From the NCBI GenBank assembly GCA_964450355.1, contig CAYVDH010000162.1, positions 1-8,091 of the forward strand: a DNA stretch of 8,091 nucleotides, given 5' to 3'. Each line of letters begins with the position of its first letter. Position 1 is the stretch's first letter. Shown piece by piece: positions 1 through 6,761 of this stretch. The notes under the pieces are model-generated. The model ran no database searches and was not told the origin of the DNA. It saw only the letters and a list, made by a program, of their open reading frames with translations. The translations under genes were made by a program, and so were the position numbers. Source of the DNA: CAYVDH01 sp964450355. GTDB taxonomy: Bacteria; Bacteroidota; Bacteroidia; NS11-12g; UBA955.

Positions 1-1
1 T

Positions 2-583
2 ATGTACATCCGATCTACTATTCCCAATATATTAAGTGCATATACGTTGCTCATGTTTCCTATTATTTCATCTTATATTTTTCTTCATCAAGAAACTCCT
101 TTTGTATGGCTTATTTCTATCAATTTAATTACAGACATCGCTGATGGATTCATTGCAAGGGCTTTTAAATTAGAAACTAAAGAAGGTGCAATTTTGGATT
201 CATTGGCTGATATAGGAAGTTATGTTTTAGCCATTTTTGGTATCTATCAGTTTCATTACTATGTTTACACAGATTATGGGAATTTTCTAATGATATTCAT
301 TATTTTGTATGTTTTAACTTTGATAGTTCCTTTATTTAAATTTGGAAGACCCAGCACAGGTCTTCACTTGTACAGTGCAAAAATTGCTGGTTATTTACAA
401 GGGATTTTCTTATTTGTTTTATTTGTTTTTGGCATGAAAGCATGGCTGTTTTATTTAGCAATGATTGTAGGATATTACAGTGAAATAGAAGGATTAATTA
501 TCAATTTAATTTCAAAAAAACCGAAATTGAATGCCAAAACAATTTTTCATTGCATAAACTCCAATTTTAAACCCAATGAGTGA
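2..583 (+). CDS. CDP-alcohol phosphatidyltransferase family membrane protein
   Basis: Integral membrane enzyme expected to transfer a phospho-alcohol group between a CDP-activated donor (for example CDP-diacylglycerol) and an alcohol, releasing CMP. The family signature is intact at residues 45-70: D45-x2-D48-G49-x2-A52-R53-x8-G62-x3-D66-x3-D70, whose four aspartates bind metal and the CDP group. Hydrophobic segments follow at roughly 71-87, 93-112, 128-146 and 147-165, with another before the motif (about 7-28). The C-terminal SEIEGLIINLIS segment also resembles the end of family members. At 193 residues it has normal length. The ATG at position 2 gives a typical N-terminus, but only one base precedes it, so an upstream start cannot be excluded. 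It overlaps the next gene by 8 bases and is the first visible gene of a six-gene operon. The acceptor (serine, inositol, glycerol phosphate, choline or something new) cannot be told from sequence. Confidence 0.88.
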   Translation: MYIRSTIPNILSAYTLLMFPIISSYIFLHQETPFVWLISINLITDIADGFIARAFKLETKEGAILDSLADIGSYVLAIFGIYQFHYYVYTDYGNFLMIFIILYVLTLIVPLFKFGRPSTGLHLYSAKIAGYLQGIFLFVLFVFGMKAWLFYLAMIVGYYSEIEGLIINLISKKPKLNAKTIFHCINSNFKPNE

Positions 584-1637
584 TTCAGTCGATTTTAGTT
601 TTATAAGGTATGCAAATGGTTGGGAAGACACAGAATTGTTGTTAAACAATTTACAACCTAAAGAGGGAGATAAACTTTTGAGTATAGCTGCCTCTGGCGA
701 CAATTCATTATCAATGCTTATTTACAACCCCGAACTTGTCATTGCATTTGATATCAACGATACTCAATTGTATTTAACAGAATTGAAACAAAAAACAATT
801 GAATTGCTAGACCATGATGATGCATTGATATTTTTAGGAGTTAATCCTTCGAATGAACGGCTAAAATTATTTGAATTGATTAAAAATAATTTATCAAATG
901 AATGTTATTCTTATTTTGAAAAAAACTCCCATTTAATTGTCAATGGAATTATACATCAAGGTAAATTTGAAAATTATTTCAAACTATTTAGAACGTATAT
1001 TTTACCAATTATTCACAACAAAAAAACAATAAATAAATTATTCCAAGAAAAAAGTGAGAAAGAACAATTAGAATTTTATCAAAACACATGGAATACATGG
1101 CTATGGAGAGCCTTATTTAACTTGTTTTTCTCAAAATACATTTTGGGAAAATATGGTAGAGACCCACAATTTTTCAAAGAAAATAAACAACCTGTAGCTC
1201 AAACTATTTTCAAATCAGCTGAAAAACATTTAAGCTCAAATCAAGTTTTTAAAAATTATTACCTCGATTTTCAATTGAGAGGTTCGTACAGTGTAGCACT
1301 TCCCCACTACTTAATATTAGAAAATTTTAATAAAATTAAAACAAACATCAATCAGTTAAAGCTTAAAAAAGGGTATTTAACAGACATGAAAGAACCATTT
1401 CGTTTTAACAAAGCAAATTTATCAAATATATTTGAATACATGAATGAAGGTGTTTTTAAAACCCAATCAATGCATTTAGAAAACATCATGACTAATCAAT
1501 CAAAAATAGCCTATTGGAATCTTTTAGTTCCTCGAAAACTAGAAGAAATAAACTCTAACTTTATACCTTGTGATACTATTGGTGATGATTTATGCTTTTT
1601 TTATCAATCTTTTAATGTAAATGAATATAGACAATGA
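576..1637 (+). CDS. DUF3419 / BtaA-like S-adenosylmethionine 3-amino-3-carboxypropyltransferase
   Basis: Soluble or peripheral enzyme of the DUF3419 family. The characterised member, BtaA, moves the 3-amino-3-carboxypropyl group of S-adenosylmethionine to diacylglycerol, making the homoserine ether lipid DGHS, precursor of the betaine lipid DGTS. Seen here: an N-terminal WED motif (16-18); the SAM-binding loop SIAASGDNSLSML (36-48); an acidic strand end AFDIND (57-62) where the family usually has a DxNP-like sequence, with Asp replacing Pro; the LKQK helix start (70-73); RGSYSVALPHYL (235-246); LSNIFEYM (282-289); WNLLVPR (314-320); and FFYQSFNV near the end (341-348). These follow the family in order, and 353 residues is close to usual for stand-alone BtaA. 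It overlaps the genes before (8 bases) and after (4 bases). No BtaB N-methyltransferase is adjacent. The family call is strong; the acceptor is inferred. Confidence 0.85.
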   Translation: MSDSVDFSFIRYANGWEDTELLLNNLQPKEGDKLLSIAASGDNSLSMLIYNPELVIAFDINDTQLYLTELKQKTIELLDHDDALIFLGVNPSNERLKLFELIKNNLSNECYSYFEKNSHLIVNGIIHQGKFENYFKLFRTYILPIIHNKKTINKLFQEKSEKEQLEFYQNTWNTWLWRALFNLFFSKYILGKYGRDPQFFKENKQPVAQTIFKSAEKHLSSNQVFKNYYLDFQLRGSYSVALPHYLILENFNKIKTNINQLKLKKGYLTDMKEPFRFNKANLSNIFEYMNEGVFKTQSMHLENIMTNQSKIAYWNLLVPRKLEEINSNFIPCDTIGDDLCFFYQSFNVNEYRQ

Positions 1638-2284
1638 GCCCTGTCATTAATTTAATTGTGTTGTCATCGTTTTTTTTAACAGCTTTTGCTGTGGGTGAAA
1701 TAGCCTATAGAAAATTCAATGTTGAAGCTGAAATAACAAGAAAATGGAGCCACATAAGCAGTGGCTTTTTAGCTTTGTTGTTTCCTTTTTATTTTAATGA
1801 TGTATTTTGGGTCGTTTTAATTTGTACTATTTTCGGAATATTTTTATTCGTTTGTAAAAAATTCAAATTTTTACCTTCGATTAATTCGGTTGAAAGAAAA
1901 ACCCATGGTAGTATTTTGTTTCCTTTAGCAGTAATCATCTCATTCATTGCATTTGAAATGTTCGACAACTTAATTTATTATTATTTACCTGTGCTTACAC
2001 TTGCTATTTGCGATTTATGTGCCGCTATCATTGGAAAAAGATACCCAATAAAAAAAATTAAAATTTATTTAGAAACTAAAAGCTTGGGTGGTTTATTGGC
2101 ATTTGTAATATCATTTATTCTTTTATCCATTGCATTTAACTTTATGGGTTTTTCTTTATCGTTATTGTTTATTTTGGCGACAGGTATTTTTAGTGGTATC
2201 ATTGAATTAATAAGTCCTAGAGGGCTTGATAATGTGAGTATCCCATTGAGTGTTATTTTATTTTTATATTTATTCATAGGATGA
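1634..2284 (+). CDS. CTP-dependent lipid kinase, dolichol/phytol/diacylglycerol kinase family
   Basis: Multi-pass membrane protein related to dolichol kinase (SEC59), phytol kinase (VTE5) and yeast CTP-dependent diacylglycerol kinase (Dgk1), and more distantly to phosphatidate cytidylyltransferases. These enzymes use CTP to phosphorylate a lipid or isoprenoid alcohol. Supporting motifs: RKWSHISSG (36-44), ERKTHGSILFP (87-97), D127 followed by AAIIGKRYP (130-138), TKSLGG (148-153) and ELISPRGLDNVSIPL (191-205). The last two match the conserved K-S-x-E/L-G and D-N-x-x-I-P blocks of the family. About six hydrophobic segments separate them, and 216 residues is normal for bacterial members. It overlaps both neighbours by 4 bases (ATGA). 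In this operon, diacylglycerol or a derivative made by the neighbouring lipid enzymes is a plausible substrate; a polyprenol or phytol-like alcohol is the alternative. Family call firm, substrate unknown. Confidence 0.8.
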   Translation: MSPVINLIVLSSFFLTAFAVGEIAYRKFNVEAEITRKWSHISSGFLALLFPFYFNDVFWVVLICTIFGIFLFVCKKFKFLPSINSVERKTHGSILFPLAVIISFIAFEMFDNLIYYYLPVLTLAICDLCAAIIGKRYPIKKIKIYLETKSLGGLLAFVISFILLSIAFNFMGFSLSLLFILATGIFSGIIELISPRGLDNVSIPLSVILFLYLFIG

Positions 2285-3234
2285 TAATAAAAGAATTGAA
2301 TTTAAAGGAAGGATTAAATAAAATTGAATTTGATTCAATCATGTACAATTTGTATTTTGATTTTGGTTACATTGATGAGCACAATTCCATCTTATTCAAC
2401 ACCTTAATCACTGCATTCATATTAAAACAAAACGATGTTGTAGAAGCTCGTGTTGCTTTGTTTCACAGCAACGTTGATCAAGTGATTTTTTTTGGTCATT
2501 TCGAGGCAATAAATTTTGAATCCGGGGTTGAATTATTAACACATGCGATACAACATGTCAAAGAAAAAGACAACAGTATCCGTTTGGTTGGTCCTATAAA
2601 TGGGCTTACTTGGAATCCATACAGGTTGGCAAAAAACAACGAACATTCTCTTTTTAAAAACGACCTGTGTAATCCGCTTTACTATTGCGATATAATGAAT
2701 GCTTGTGGTTTTATCGAAAATGAAACTTATTACACAAACATTCAAACCAATTTTTCCATCAAACAACATGCTATTCCAACTGAATATCAAATTAAAACCT
2801 TCAGCTTGGAAGAATTAAAAGAAAAAGGAAAAGAAATATACGATATTACCATGAAGGCATTTAAACATTCTCCCTATTTTACACCATTGCCATACCAAGT
2901 TTTTGAACAACAATACCAAAAACAATTGTATAAAATAAACCATGAAATTTCACCATTTATTATCGACAACAACGGTGCTATATGCGCATATAGCTCATGC
3001 TACCTAAGCAATAATGGGGATGGGATTGTAGTAAAAACTATAGCTAGAAAATTAGACAGAAAACATGCAGGCTTAGGAAGGTTATTGTCTGATGAAATAT
3101 GTTCAATTGCGATGAAAAAAAATTACAAATACATTTTACATGCATTTATGCATCAAAATAACAGTTCAAAATCCCTGTCTGAAAGATTCAATGGAAGTCC
3201 TTTAAAATCGTATGCTTTATATCAACATCTATGA
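2281..3234 (+). CDS. GNAT-like N-acyltransferase
   Basis: Cytoplasmic protein that looks like a two-part GNAT fold acyltransferase. The first half carries a pattern seen in large GNAT-like proteins: EARVALF (55-61), FFGHFEA (70-76), a helix, then LVGPING (102-108) with W111 and YRL (114-116), and later a YYCDIMNACGF stretch ending a strand-helix unit. The second half carries a motif-A-like acyl-CoA loop, RKHAGLGR (260-267), followed by a helix, a strand (YKYILHAFM) and an N-N-S-S-K segment (293-297), the usual place for the asparagine that orients the pantetheine arm. GNAT enzymes transfer acyl groups from acyl-CoA, mostly to amines. Here the free amine of an aminocarboxypropyl lipid would be a logical acceptor, but this is inference from the neighbouring BtaA-like gene. 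It overlaps the kinase gene and the SRPBCC gene by 4 bases each. The substrate cannot be named from sequence. Confidence 0.68.
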   Translation: MIIKELNLKEGLNKIEFDSIMYNLYFDFGYIDEHNSILFNTLITAFILKQNDVVEARVALFHSNVDQVIFFGHFEAINFESGVELLTHAIQHVKEKDNSIRLVGPINGLTWNPYRLAKNNEHSLFKNDLCNPLYYCDIMNACGFIENETYYTNIQTNFSIKQHAIPTEYQIKTFSLEELKEKGKEIYDITMKAFKHSPYFTPLPYQVFEQQYQKQLYKINHEISPFIIDNNGAICAYSSCYLSNNGDGIVVKTIARKLDRKHAGLGRLLSDEICSIAMKKNYKYILHAFMHQNNSSKSLSERFNGSPLKSYALYQHL

Positions 3235-3785
3235 TTAAAAAAACTGTCTATATATTGCTTTTTGTTATATTTTTAATTGCAATGGTGATTCAATTTTTTT
3301 CACCTACCTCTATTAACTCTCAAGGGGAATTCCAAGTTTATAAAACAATAAACATAAACAAACCAATCACTACTGTTTATGAATACATGGGAAACTCTGA
3401 GAATGCAAAAATATGGAGCGTGTATGTTGATCACATTGATTTATTAAGTGGCGAAGACGGCAAAGTAGGTTGTAAAAGAAGATGTTTTAAAGATTCATCG
3501 GAAAAAGGAATACAATGGGATGAAGAAATTCTAGAAATTATACCAAATAAAAAAAGGGTTTTAAGTATATACAATGGTAAACATTTTCCTGTTTATTCTG
3601 AACATTTAATCACAGAACAGCTCTATACTGGAGATGATAACAATTGTGAATTAAGCTTAATATTGACACTTAAGGGAAATCAGTCGTTTTGGGAAAATTT
3701 TAAATTCAAATTTGCTAGCTTTGTTGTTAAAAATGTATTTAAAAACAATTTGAATAACATTAAAAAAGATTTAGAAAAAAAATGA
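3231..3785 (+). CDS. Membrane-anchored SRPBCC (START/polyketide-cyclase-like) domain protein
   Basis: A short protein with a single N-terminal hydrophobic helix (residues 5-23, preceded by two lysines, so the remainder probably faces the periplasm or the anchor is an uncleaved signal). It is followed by a domain of about 150 residues that resembles the SRPBCC helix-grip fold: an opening strand YKTININKPITTVYEYM (35-53, the typical strand then 'hinge plus helix' with a V-x-x-x-x motif), N-A-K-I-W-S (58-63, compare the family's N/xxW pattern), a series of strands, and a long C-terminal helix (about 155-184) ending in lysines. SRPBCC proteins bind hydrophobic ligands in a deep cavity and act in lipid transfer or as cyclases. 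Overlap of 4 bases with both neighbours places it in the lipid operon, so ligand presentation or transport of the operon's lipid product is a reasonable guess. No catalytic residues can be assigned. Confidence 0.65.
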   Translation: MIKKTVYILLFVIFLIAMVIQFFSPTSINSQGEFQVYKTININKPITTVYEYMGNSENAKIWSVYVDHIDLLSGEDGKVGCKRRCFKDSSEKGIQWDEEILEIIPNKKRVLSIYNGKHFPVYSEHLITEQLYTGDDNNCELSLILTLKGNQSFWENFKFKFASFVVKNVFKNNLNNIKKDLEKK

Positions 3786-5215
3786 ATGTAACTCAGCATT
3801 TTTTTAACGCTGCAAAATTACACCCCGATAAAATTGCCATTGAAACAGAGCGTGAAAAAATAAGCTATGCATTATTTGAAAAAAAAGTTAACAATTACAT
3901 TCAACAGTTTATTGAAAACGGGATTGAATCTGGCGATAAAATATTGATACTACACCCACTAAGTATTGAATTGTACGCAAGCCTTTTGGCTTTACTTCAT
4001 ATCAATTGCACATTGGTATTTGTAGAAGAATGGACTAAAATTAGTGACATCATACAATGTCAAAAAAAAATCAAATCAAAATACATTATTTGTTCTACAA
4101 AAATCAACCTAATGAGGTATTTTATTCCAGAAATAAATCAATTAAATAGGATTTCATTAAAAGAAAAAAATACAAATACTAATCACCCAATAAAAGTGAA
4201 TTGGAAAGATGAAGCAATCGTTTCATTTAGCTCTGGAAGCAGTGGAAAGTCTAAAGCCATTATAAGAACTCACGACATATTAAATGCCCAATTCAATGCA
4301 TTAAAAAATAAAATAATTCCATGTCATGATGCAAAAATGATGAGTAATTTTCCAGTAGTCATTCTTCTGAATTTAGGATTAGGCATTACATCATATTTCA
4401 GTAGCAATGTAATCCTATCTAAACTGAGCAAAACAAATTTTAATGGATTATATCAAGACATCATTAATCGTCAAATCACACATGTATCTTTTTCTCCTTT
4501 TTTAATCAATCAATTAGCACAGTACATATTAAATAACCATAAAAACAAACTGAATTTATTTCAAATCATAAGCGGAGGTTCTCCATTTTTTCCAAGTTTT
4601 GTAGAAAACATTTCCAACAATATACATTCACAACATTTTGTTGTATTGTATGGTTCATCAGAAGCGGAGCCGATTGCACATTGCAATGCAAAAGAAATAT
4701 TAAATAAAAGAAATGAAAAAGGCTTATATGCTGGTGTCATCGATACAAATTGCAATTGCTTTATAGGAAAAATAAAGGATGGGGTAATAGAAAAAAACGA
4801 GCACTACGAAGCAGGTGAAATTTTTGTCAATGGCAATCATGTTGTAAAAAACTACTACAACTCAGAAGAAATGCAAGCAAAAAACAAGGTAGTATTCAAC
4901 AATGAAATGTGGCATAGAACTGGAGACTATGGATATTTTGATTCTGAAAACCATTTGTTTCTTACGGGAGATATTAACAGAAAATTCAATGATGAATATG
5001 TATTAGAAAATGAAAAAAAAATACAAGAAATAAAGGGAATAGAAAGAGCTACCTTGTTAGATGGAACAGCCTATGTACAAGTTAGCGATGACTCCAACAA
5101 AAAAGCAATAAAAACAGCCATAAATGAATGTTGTAAAAATATTGTAAACATTAGATTCATTACTATGCCCCTAGACAGAAGACACCATGGAAAAATAAAA
5201 TACAAAGAGCTATAA
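3782..5215 (+). CDS. OleC-like AMP-forming acyl ligase (ANL superfamily)
   Basis: Adenylate-forming enzyme that should activate a carboxylate with ATP to an acyl-AMP. The core motifs are present: P-loop SSGSSGKSK (150-158) followed by RTH (162-164), YGSSEAEP (290-297) for adenine and Mg-ATP binding, GEIFVNGNHVVKNYY, and HRTGDYGYF with D382 for ribose binding; the C-terminal catalytic lysine is probably K471 in DRRHHGKIKY. Several features fit the OleC-type 'fatty acid ligase' branch better than ordinary acyl-CoA synthetases: NAQFNAL after the P-loop, NFPVVILLNLGLG, ISGGSPFFP, and the DxRHxxKI ending (OleC-type proteins end DxRHNxKI). OleC converts beta-hydroxy acids to beta-lactones in olefin synthesis. 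At 477 residues it is shorter than most OleC proteins, with a compact segment after the YGSSE motif. No OleA, OleB or OleD is adjacent. It is last in the operon, overlapping the SRPBCC gene by 4 bases. Exact chemistry (lactone, thioester or amide) is unresolved. Confidence 0.82.
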   Translation: MNVTQHFFNAAKLHPDKIAIETEREKISYALFEKKVNNYIQQFIENGIESGDKILILHPLSIELYASLLALLHINCTLVFVEEWTKISDIIQCQKKIKSKYIICSTKINLMRYFIPEINQLNRISLKEKNTNTNHPIKVNWKDEAIVSFSSGSSGKSKAIIRTHDILNAQFNALKNKIIPCHDAKMMSNFPVVILLNLGLGITSYFSSNVILSKLSKTNFNGLYQDIINRQITHVSFSPFLINQLAQYILNNHKNKLNLFQIISGGSPFFPSFVENISNNIHSQHFVVLYGSSEAEPIAHCNAKEILNKRNEKGLYAGVIDTNCNCFIGKIKDGVIEKNEHYEAGEIFVNGNHVVKNYYNSEEMQAKNKVVFNNEMWHRTGDYGYFDSENHLFLTGDINRKFNDEYVLENEKKIQEIKGIERATLLDGTAYVQVSDDSNKKAIKTAINECCKNIVNIRFITMPLDRRHHGKIKYKEL

Positions 5216-5245
5216 AAAACTTATAGTATCATTCAGCTCCTCTTT
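5204..5245. terminator. Possible bidirectional terminator between convergent genes
   Basis: Nested inverted repeats occupy the short gap between the operon end and the convergent PKD gene. The outer arms are AAAGAG (5204-5209) with CTCTTT (5240-5245), and the overlapping GAGCT (5207-5211) with AGCTC (5235-5239), joined with a one-base offset. The inner arms are CTATAA (5210-5215) and TTATAG (5221-5226) around a 5-base A-rich loop. On the + strand a short T-rich tail follows; on the - strand the 3' side runs into a T-rich stretch. The inner arm includes the stop codon of the AMP-ligase gene. Stems are short and AT-rich, so this is a weak call supported mostly by its position. Confidence 0.35.
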
Positions 5246-5247
5246 TA

Positions 5248-6639
5248 TTAATTGACAATTAACTTGTATATAACATTAGTATTTGTTTGAATTAAATACA
5301 TCCCTTTATTCCATTGTTTTGTATCAATTACTAATTCCGTATTAGGTAAAACATATAATTGTTCAATGTATTTTCCTTGCACATCCATTACATTTAAAAT
5401 CAATAGCTCATGAGAACCATTGTTTACCTGAAAATAATCAGAACAAGGATTAGGGTAAAATACAATGTTGTTATTTTCTTTTTCTATGTCTTTAGTTTTT
5501 AAAATGGTGTTCGTATTATCTATAATCTCAAGTGTAAAATTGATATTTCCACGTTTAATTCTACCTAAGGAATCTATAACAAAAGATAAATTAGTAGTGT
5601 CATAACAATTGTTTGTATCTCTTGCTACATAACGCAAATTAATGCTTCCTGGAGTTGTGTAAACATGTGTTGGCTCGGATATATTAGTTGTAGATCCATC
5701 TCCAAAATCCCAAAAATGTTGATCGATGGCTCCTGATGAGTAATTATATAATTTAGCTTTTGAAGGATTAGCAGAATCTACTTGTAAAACTATAATAGCT
5801 TCTACAGTGTAACAACTTCTGCATTTAACCTTTACTTGTTGTGTGATTGAATCTTTGCAAGTATTTGAAATCACTACAAGTTTGACATTGTATGTACCTT
5901 GTAATGAATATATATGACTTGGGTTTTTGACTGAAGTAAAATTCCCATCACCAAAATCCCAAAGATGTGAAATGGCAGTATAATGTGACAAATTATTAAA
6001 TTCGATATTCTTGCAATTAGTATCAGACCTACTAAATAAAAAATTCGATTTAAATACTAAACATGAATCATATCCTGAAATAAAAATCTGTTTCACTATA
6101 GAATCGTACTTTACTCCATCAAAGATTTTCAATTTTACATAATAAGCTTTAGAAGTGCTATAAATATTTGAAGGATTTTCAAGTGTGGATGTATTTCCAT
6201 CCCCGAAATCCCAATAAAACGAAGTTGGTTTACCATCGGATTCATTTGTAAAATTAACTTGTTTTACCTGAAAGGTATCAGGTGGTAATTTATAAGAAAA
6301 ATCAGCTTTTAAAGGTTTATTTGATTTACAATTAACTACCAGTGACCATATAGCTGTATCTCTGTTGCTACCATCTGTTACTATGTATTTAACTTGATAG
6401 TTGCCATTGATTGAGTAGTTATGTGTTGTGTATTTATCAGTTGATGTATTTCCATCACCAAAATCCCAAAAGTACGAATTAGGAGTATATGGTAACGAAT
6501 TGCTAGTATCTCTAAAATGATAATCGCATTGATTATTGAAAATATAATAATAACCTATTGAATTATTTATAGCAAGTAAAGAATTTCCATAAAAAGAAAT
6601 GGATAAAAGTATGAAGATTGTAAGTAATTTATTTTTCAT
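5248..6639 (-). CDS. Secreted four-PKD-domain protein with T9SS type A sorting domain
   Basis: Cell-surface or secreted protein of 463 residues. The ATG at 6639 is preferred because it begins directly with a typical signal peptide (MKNKLLTIFILLSISFYG, then a small-residue cleavage region near SLLA); an in-frame ATG at 6672 would add 11 residues that weaken the signal peptide. After export come four PKD-type beta-sandwich repeats of about 83-85 residues, each carrying a WDFGDG motif (codons at 6451-6468, 6196-6213, 5944-5961 and 5695-5712) followed by an H/I-x-Y-x-x-x-G/x-x-Y-x-V strand pair. The last about 71 residues (5251-5463) form a T9SS type A sorting domain: FYPNP, MDVQGK, WNKGMYLI and the terminal KLIVN. 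The protein should be exported by Sec, moved across the outer membrane by the type IX system and cleaved or anchored at the surface. No catalytic domain is present, so adhesion or carbohydrate/protein binding is the likely role. Confidence 0.88.
   Translation of the reverse strand: MKNKLLTIFILLSISFYGNSLLAINNSIGYYYIFNNQCDYHFRDTSNSLPYTPNSYFWDFGDGNTSTDKYTTHNYSINGNYQVKYIVTDGSNRDTAIWSLVVNCKSNKPLKADFSYKLPPDTFQVKQVNFTNESDGKPTSFYWDFGDGNTSTLENPSNIYSTSKAYYVKLKIFDGVKYDSIVKQIFISGYDSCLVFKSNFLFSRSDTNCKNIEFNNLSHYTAISHLWDFGDGNFTSVKNPSHIYSLQGTYNVKLVVISNTCKDSITQQVKVKCRSCYTVEAIIVLQVDSANPSKAKLYNYSSGAIDQHFWDFGDGSTTNISEPTHVYTTPGSINLRYVARDTNNCYDTTNLSFVIDSLGRIKRGNINFTLEIIDNTNTILKTKDIEKENNNIVFYPNPCSDYFQVNNGSHELLILNVMDVQGKYIEQLYVLPNTELVIDTKQWNKGMYLIQTNTNVIYKLIVN
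5695..6468 (-). repeat. Fourfold PKD repeat region (WDFGDG-coding)
   Basis: Inside the PKD gene, an 18-base block coding for WDFGDG recurs four times with starts at 5695, 5944, 6196 and 6451, i.e. every 249-255 bases. The copies differ at only a few positions (for example TCCATCACCAAAATCCCA against TCCATCCCCGAAATCCCA), while flanking sequence has diverged widely. This shows old tandem domain duplication rather than recent repeat expansion. Confidence 0.8.
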
Positions 6640-6646
6640 AAGGCAA

Positions 6647-6673
6647 TTGATTTTAATCAAATTTGATATCAAA
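6647..6673. promoter_or_regulatory. Cluster of TTGAT/ATCAA dyads upstream of the PKD gene
   Basis: Just upstream of the chosen start at 6639 there are three overlapping dyads: TTGATT-TT-AATCAA (6647-6660), the perfect palindrome ATCAAATTTGAT (6656-6667), and the perfect palindrome TTTGATATCAAA (6662-6673). A further half-site, ATTTGATAT, lies at 6700-6708. Such iterated half-sites can be operator sites or form a hairpin in the leader RNA. A one-mismatch -7 element (TATAGTTG on the - strand, 6717-6724) lies upstream, which would put the dyads in the 5' leader, but no matching -33 TTG is seen. The AT-rich background makes chance palindromes likely, so the call is tentative. Confidence 0.25.
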
Positions 6674-6761
6674 AAATCTTAAAATTTAATTTAAAAAGGA
6701 TTTGATATTCTATTTACAACTATAGACTTGAAAAAATCCATATAGGTTGCCTAAAAACTAA

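Noticed and set aside
512..703. Open reading frame of 63 codons on the - strand
   Set aside because: Lies across the junction of two well-supported + strand genes and shows no recognisable domain.
2065..2277. Open reading frame of 70 codons on the - strand
   Set aside because: Antisense to conserved motifs of the CTP-dependent kinase gene; low-complexity Lys/Asn-rich translation typical of a shadow frame.
2536..2790. Open reading frame of 84 codons on the - strand
   Set aside because: Antisense to the GNAT gene, with no domain, signal or start context of its own.
4561..4755. Open reading frame of 64 codons on the - strand
   Set aside because: Antisense to the YGSSEAE region of the AMP-ligase gene; no independent support.
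6640..6672. Eleven-residue N-terminal extension of the PKD protein from an ATG at 6672
   Set aside because: The internal ATG at 6639 gives a standard lysine-then-hydrophobic signal peptide; the extension would bury it and runs through the dyad cluster.
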